This document shows, piece after piece, positions 60,026 to 64,000 of a DNA stretch of 64,000 nt. The position numbers and the translations under genes are program-made. This stretch comes from Streptomyces sp. NBC_00094 (lineage in GTDB: Bacteria > Actinomycetota > Actinomycetes > Streptomycetales > Streptomycetaceae). The stretch's first letter is position 1. Every line of letters begins with the position of its first letter. The DNA lies in contig NZ_JAPEMB010000001.1 of assembly GCF_026343125.1 (NCBI RefSeq), forward strand, positions 5,461,501-5,525,500, in the 5' to 3' direction. The notes beneath the pieces were generated by a model, which did no database searches, was not told the origin of the DNA, and saw only the letters and a list, made by a program, of their open reading frames with translations.

Positions 60026-61383
60026 TGGCAGTCACGAATGAGGGACACACGTCCGAGGAGCACAAGCCGGGCGCCGGTCCGACCGGCTCCCCGGAGAACA
60101 GTTCGGAAACGGCGAGTTCGGAGCTGCACAAGACCCTGACCGTCCCCAAGGGCGTCGGTGTCGCGACCGGAATGATCATAGGCAGCGGACTCCTCGTCCT
60201 GCCGGGCCTCGCCTACGACCAGGTCGGCCCCAGCGCCGTGTACGCCTGGCTGGCGGCGGCCGTCGTGGTCCTTCCGCTTCTCGTCGTCTTCGCACGGCTC
60301 GGGGCCCGCTATCCGACCGCCGGCGGCGTCCAGGGCTTCGCCCAGGCCGCGTTCGGCGCACCCGGCTCCACGGCCGCGTCGGTCATCCTCATCGGCGCCT
60401 GCGCGTTCGGCGGGGCGGCGATGGCGATCAGCGGCGGCAACTACGTCGCCGCGCTCCTCGGCAACGCGGGCGCCGGCGGCTGGGTGGCCCTCGGCTACCT
60501 GGTGGTCATCGGCCTGCTCCAGGCCGCCGGCTCCCGACTGGCCGGCGGCATCCAGTCCGCGGTCACCATCGGCCTGCTGCTGCTCCTCGCCCTGGTCGCC
60601 TTCGCCCCGGCGATGGTCGACTCGGGCTCCCTGCACGGCGAGTTGGCACCGCCGACCGAGTGGCTGACCGCACTGCCCGCCGTGGGCCTGGTGTTCTTCG
60701 CGTACACCGGCTGGGAACTGGTCGCCTCGACCGCCGAGGAGTACCGCAACCCGAAGCGGGACTTCCCCCTCGTCATCGGCATCACCTTCGTCATCGTCGT
60801 CGCGCTCTACCTGGGCATCTCCCTCGCCGTGCAGCTCGTCGTCGCGCCCGACGACCCGCTGCTCTCCGAGGCGCCCGTGGTCGCCGTACTGGAGCAGGTC
60901 CTCGGCGACGCCAGCGGCCGGATCGCGGCCGCCCTCGGTGCGGCGATCATCTTCGCCACGCTGATGGGCGGCACCTGGGCGACCTCCCGGATCGTCTTCG
61001 CCACCGCCCGCGACGGCCTGCTGCCGTCCACCCTGGCCAAGGTCGACGCCCGCTCCGGCGCGCCCCGGCCCGCCGTACTGCTGGCGGTGCTCATGTTCGG
61101 CGGGGTGGTGCTCGTCCACGCGCTGGACCTGATCAGCCTGACGATGGTCTTCCAGCTGTCGACGGTGAACTTCGTCATCGGTTACGCGATCTCGGTACTC
61201 AGCTACGCCAAGCTGTACACGCGCCCCGCACAACGACTCCTGGCCCTGGTGGCCGGAGCCCCGGTCCTGGTCATGCTGGCCGGCTTCGGCTGGGTACTCC
61301 TGTACCCGACGGCCCTCCTGGCCTTCGCGGTCCTGGTCCACACGACCAGACGGCGACGGGCGGAAGCGGAATCGAACGTCTGA
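60025..61383 (+). CDS. APC-superfamily amino acid transporter
   Basis: 452 residues, about 12 membrane helices. The first helix motif GVATGMIIGSGLLVLPG is the unwound substrate-binding segment of APC permeases; EEYRNPKRDFPLVI follows helix 6. Last gene of the operon, start overlapping the methyltransferase stop by one base. It may import arginine or export the modified amino acid product (inference). Terminator follows. Confidence 0.92.
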   Translation: MAVTNEGHTSEEHKPGAGPTGSPENSSETASSELHKTLTVPKGVGVATGMIIGSGLLVLPGLAYDQVGPSAVYAWLAAAVVVLPLLVVFARLGARYPTAGGVQGFAQAAFGAPGSTAASVILIGACAFGGAAMAISGGNYVAALLGNAGAGGWVALGYLVVIGLLQAAGSRLAGGIQSAVTIGLLLLLALVAFAPAMVDSGSLHGELAPPTEWLTALPAVGLVFFAYTGWELVASTAEEYRNPKRDFPLVIGITFVIVVALYLGISLAVQLVVAPDDPLLSEAPVVAVLEQVLGDASGRIAAALGAAIIFATLMGGTWATSRIVFATARDGLLPSTLAKVDARSGAPRPAVLLAVLMFGGVVLVHALDLISLTMVFQLSTVNFVIGYAISVLSYAKLYTRPAQRLLALVAGAPVLVMLAGFGWVLLYPTALLAFAVLVHTTRRRRAEAESNV

Positions 61384-61396
61384 CGCCAAGGACACA

Positions 61397-61428
61397 CGGA
61401 AGGGCCGGGCACTCGCCCGGCCCTTCCG
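61397..61428. terminator. Bidirectional terminator after transporter gene
   Basis: CGGAAGGGCCGGGC-ACTC-GCCCGGCCCTTCCG, perfect 14-bp stem with a 4-base loop, between the transporter stop (61383) and the convergent pentapeptide gene stop (61439). Confidence 0.9.
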
Positions 61429-61438
61429 CACGCGGGTG

Positions 61439-62569
61439 TCACGGGGGCGGCGGCGACATTCCACGCACCCCGTCCAACTCGGCTCCGTCGAACCGCGCTC
61501 CGGCGACCTTGGCACCGGTGAGGTCCGCGTTCGTGAGGTCCGCACCACTCAGATCGGCGCCGGTCAGATCGGCATGGGCCAGATCGGCGTCGGTCAAGTC
61601 GGCCCCCCTCAGGATCGCCTCCGAAAGATAGACACCCTTCAGATTCGCCCCACTCAGCGCCGCGCCGACAAGCGTCGCGCAGCCGTGCCGAGGCTCACTC
61701 GCACTCTCGACGCACAACTCCGTCGTGCGGAGATCCGCGCGGGTGAGGTCCGCGCCGGTCAGGTTCGCGCGGATCAGATGCGCTCCGGCAAGGTCGGCGC
61801 ACTCGTGAGAGGGCTCTTCGTCGAGGATGGCGGCGCAGAACCGGGCATTCGTGAGGTCGGCGTCGTACATGTCGGCGTCGCTGAGGTTGGTGCTCCACAG
61901 GTACGCCCTCGCCAGCTTCGCCTCGGTCAGCCACGAGGACTGGAAGTCCACGTTGAACAGGGTCGCGCCACTGAGATCCGCTCCGCCCAGGTCCGCCCAT
62001 CCGAAGTCCGCCCCCTCCAGGTGCAGCCCACGCAGGTCGGTGCCGCTCAGGTCGATCTGCACGGCCTGGTCGCGATCGGAGCGGCGGTCGCCCAGCAGCG
62101 TCACGATCGCCTGGATGTCGGCACTCGGCGAGGGTTCCTCATCACCTACGGAAGGTGGCTTCTCCGCGACCGGGGCATGCTCGCGCGCGTACGCGGAGAG
62201 GACCGAGATGACCGTGGGCTGGTCGTCGGCGGAGTCGTGCATGATCCGCCCCAGCGCATAGATCCCACCAAGACGCGTGTCCAAGGACGACGACCCCAGA
62301 TGCTCGATCGCGGCACTGAACCGGCCGGTGATCTGCCCCCGCTCGGCAATGGCCAGTTCCTTGTTGGTCTGCGCGACCTGCATCCACGTGAACAACAGAG
62401 CGAGCAGCGCGGCCAGCCCCGGCAGGCTCGCGGCGATCAACCCCCAGGGAGCCCGCCCGCGCCCGGAACCCCCACCCGCCTCAGGCCCCGGTCCAGGACG
62501 CTGCCCCCGTCGCGTACCGCGCCGCTGCACGATCCGACGAAGCCGCTCGGTGCCCTGGTTCCACCTCAC
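61439..62569 (-). CDS. Membrane-anchored pentapeptide-repeat protein
   Basis: 376 residues. Basic N-terminus, one membrane helix about 42-62 (WGLIAASLPGLAALLALLFTW), a conserved segment with EHLGSSSLDTRLGGIYALGRI, then about 30 A(D/N)Lxx pentapeptide repeats (165-365) forming a right-handed beta helix, with cysteine-containing loops (SHECADL, RHGCATL). This is the common actinobacterial type; function unknown. GTG 62569 start without a strong ribosome-binding site. Confidence 0.88.
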   Translation of the reverse strand: MRWNQGTERLRRIVQRRGTRRGQRPGPGPEAGGGSGRGRAPWGLIAASLPGLAALLALLFTWMQVAQTNKELAIAERGQITGRFSAAIEHLGSSSLDTRLGGIYALGRIMHDSADDQPTVISVLSAYAREHAPVAEKPPSVGDEEPSPSADIQAIVTLLGDRRSDRDQAVQIDLSGTDLRGLHLEGADFGWADLGGADLSGATLFNVDFQSSWLTEAKLARAYLWSTNLSDADMYDADLTNARFCAAILDEEPSHECADLAGAHLIRANLTGADLTRADLRTTELCVESASEPRHGCATLVGAALSGANLKGVYLSEAILRGADLTDADLAHADLTGADLSGADLTNADLTGAKVAGARFDGAELDGVRGMSPPPP

Positions 62570-62710
62570 CTATCCCATGGCATCCCGAAAGAAAGAAGCC
62601 CGCCACTCACGACGTCACACACCGTACGGGTGGTCGAGCGAGGGGGCTTGTCAGTGCGATCGCCTACGCTGCGCTTCCGATGGGACGGTTCGAAGGGGGA
62701 GGAGAGACGG

Positions 62711-63133
62711 ATGGGCGGCAACGCGTGGACGCAGACGGGCCCGTACCAGCCTGATCTGGCGGCTGCGTTCCGGCAGGCCAGGGAAGAGGAGCTTGCGCGG
62801 GACGACAACGGCTTCGAAGGGCGATCCATCGAGGAGCTGTGGCGGGACCCTGCATGGCACGAGTACATCTTCACCGGTGGCACGGCCACCGTGCTGGACT
62901 TCCCCCGCATGATCGATGCCACGGACACGGACGACGGTCCGTTCATGCGTCCGCTGACCGATGACGAGGTGCGCGTCTGGTCTCCCGCCGGCCAACCCAC
63001 CTACGAGGAATGGGACGAGGCTCTCGACTCAGGGCGGTTGGACTTCCCCGACCGCGCCCAGGGCAACTGCACCGTGCTCTATCGCGACGGCGAGCCCGCT
63101 CAGATCGGCTACTGGGGAGTGACTGCCGACTAG
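62711..63133 (+). CDS. Conserved hypothetical protein
   Basis: 140 residues, no recognised domain; acidic (DATDTDDGPFMRPLTDDEVRVW, PTYEEWDEALDSGRLDFPDRAQGNCTVLYRDGEPAQIGYWG). GGGGAGGAG lies about 6-8 bases before ATG 62711, so it is probably translated. It precedes a DUF2283 gene, perhaps in one transcript. The stop TAG lies in a CTAGG sequence with weak similarity to the dispersed element. Confidence 0.65.
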   Translation: MGGNAWTQTGPYQPDLAAAFRQAREEELARDDNGFEGRSIEELWRDPAWHEYIFTGGTATVLDFPRMIDATDTDDGPFMRPLTDDEVRVWSPAGQPTYEEWDEALDSGRLDFPDRAQGNCTVLYRDGEPAQIGYWGVTAD

Positions 63134-63223
63134 GCACTGTCCTGGCGATCTTCGATTTCAGTACGCTTTCGATGAAGCCGGGGTCTGACGCCCCAGGCAG
63201 GCGGACGGCGGGGAGGGCCAGCG

Positions 63224-63460
63224 GTGCGGGTCGAATACGACGCCTCGGTAGATATGGCGTACATCTACCTCGTCGACAGGATCGCCCCAGGAGAGGCTGT
63301 CCGACAGGTACCTGCCGAGGACAACACGGCGATACTCGACTATGACTCGGACGGACGACTGCTGGGCATCGAACTGTTCAGCGCCAGACGCCGGCTGCAC
63401 CCCGATCTGATGAGCGCTGCCGAGAGGATCGACCGCGAGCCGAGTCCGCCGACCGAATGA
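63224..63460 (+). CDS. DUF2283 protein
   Basis: 78 residues: YDASVDMAYIYLVDR, then DYDSDGRLLGIELFSARRRL, the full DUF2283 signature. Small proteins of this family often accompany toxin-antitoxin-like or mobile regions; function unknown. GTG start at 63224 preceded by GGGGAGGG about 10 bases upstream. An IS5-type transposase follows directly. Confidence 0.85.
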   Translation: MRVEYDASVDMAYIYLVDRIAPGEAVRQVPAEDNTAILDYDSDGRLLGIELFSARRRLHPDLMSAAERIDREPSPPTE

Positions 63461-63464
63461 GTCG

Positions 63465-64000
63465 TTGCCAGGGCTATGGGGGAGCAGGGGTGATCTGACA
63501 GATGCCCAATGGGAACGGCTTGAGCCGCTTCTGCCTGTGAGTAATCGCCGTTGTGGCAGGTGGCGCGACCATCGGCAGATGATCAACGGGGTGTCGTATC
63601 GCATCCGGACCGGTGTGCAGTGGCGGGATCTGCCGGATCGGTACGGGCCGTGGAAGACAGTCCACGAAAGACATCGTCGCTGGTCGGCGGACGGCACCTG
63701 GGAACAGCTATTGCAGCGGATCCAAGCCGAGGCGGACGCGGTCGGTGACATCGACTGGGACATCTCCGTCGACTCCACGACGGTGCGCGCGCACCACCAT
63801 GCCGCCGGGGCCCGCAACACTCCGCCACCCCTCAAAAGGGGCTCCGCGCAAGTGGTCAGGACCGCTCGGATCTGGGCCGAGCTGATCGACCTGCTGGCGG
63901 AGGTGGCGCGGGTGGTGAAGCGCTCGGCCGCTCGCGTGGAGGCTTCACCACCAAGCTTCACCTGAGTGCGGACGGCCACTGCCGAGTGCTGTCGCTGGTC
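63465..64000 (+). mobile_element. IS5-type insertion sequence, left part (transposase, frameshifted)
   Basis: Transposase of the IS5/IS427-like group, cut off by the window end. First frame 63465-63965 encodes SRGDLTDAQWERLEPLLP, GVQWRDLPDRYGPWKTVHERHRRW and DWDISVDSTTVRAHHHAAGAR (the last with the first catalytic Asp region). At CTCAAAAGGGG (63831-63841) the matching sequence moves to the -1 frame and continues GQDRSDLGRADRP to ALGRSRGGFTTKLHLSADGH at base 64000. This is either programmed -1 frameshifting at AAAA, usual for this group, or a mutation. The terminal repeat was not identified; it must lie near 63461-63475. Confidence 0.85.

Noticed and set aside
63130..63157. Third copy of the 28-bp dispersed element
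   Set aside because: Only about 19 of 24 bases match and the GATCAGGCCGG end is missing; mentioned as a possible relative but not annotated.

Overview
The window is very GC-rich actinobacterial chromosome, almost certainly Streptomyces. The evidence is the GC-biased third codon positions, frequent GTG starts, 4-base GTGA/ATGA gene overlaps, a complete conservon, an HspR-type HAIR site before lon, a dre-like site before a lytic polysaccharide monooxygenase gene, and a SARP-controlled metabolic operon. The order kgd, sensor/regulator pair, lon, LPMO, conservon, PBP/SEDS, ligD/ku recalls the core region around S. coelicolor SCO5281-SCO5309; that comparison is from memory and unchecked.

Layout. 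1-9.6 kb: 3'-truncated 2-oxoglutarate dehydrogenase/decarboxylase gene kgd, an OmpR-type two-component system, a spermidine-synthase-like gene, secreted SurE, and a GH3 glycosidase divergent from a TetR gene with a palindromic operator between them. 9.6-16.5 kb: a DUF2867/TetR pair with two operators, then a five-gene chain (ECF sigma, zinc-finger membrane protein, ABC ATPase, two membrane proteins) in which every junction is a 4-base overlap. A lipoprotein and a GNAT enzyme follow. 16.6-23.6 kb: lon, a DUF4240 gene, a surface-anchored LPMO, GH25 muramidase, MarR, and a PP2C-like phosphatase. 23.9-29.8 kb: conservon cvnABCD followed by a styrene-monooxygenase-like flavoenzyme. 29.9-36.7 kb: a DUF6584-like gene whose start sits in the loop of a perfect 15-bp hairpin, an MFS exporter overlapping it tail to tail, an NlpC/P60 hydrolase, a small conserved gene, TetR, an AurF-like diiron protein, and a ferritin-like diiron protein. 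36.8-47.4 kb: class B PBP plus SEDS protein, an orphan sensor kinase with a lipoprotein, a HEAT-repeat protein, and the NHEJ set (ligase, LigD-type polymerase, Ku). 47.6-54 kb: thermolysin-like protease, a two-gene DUF262 plus CBS-HEPN unit, and an NTF2-domain PBP. 54-61.4 kb: a SARP regulator and a coupled four-gene operon. 61.4-64 kb: pentapeptide-repeat protein, two small genes, and an IS5-type transposase running off the end.

Two units stand out. The first is the operon at 57190-61383. It encodes a heme-oxygenase-like diiron enzyme whose six metal-ligand positions and spacings fit SznF (the streptozotocin N-nitrosating enzyme), a Rieske ferredoxin, a PRMT-type methyltransferase resembling SznE, and an APC amino-acid transporter. 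The C-terminal cupin domain of the SznF-like protein has no metal-binding histidines, so N-hydroxylation of methylarginine without nitrosourea formation is the likely chemistry (inference). An 11-bp-phased triple heptamer before the operon is a good SARP site. The second is the DUF262/CBS-HEPN pair at 49368-52249. It has an intact DGQQR motif, a degenerate DUF1524 nuclease site and an intact HEPN Rx4H motif, and its promoter lies inside a perfect 21-bp inverted repeat that also covers the ribosome-binding site. It is a candidate conflict or defence system.

Other structure includes a 28-bp element repeated at the TAG stop codons of two unrelated genes, several minisatellites in convergent intergenic gaps, and strong hairpin terminators after lon, ku and the SznF-type operon. 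No tRNA, rRNA or CRISPR array was seen.
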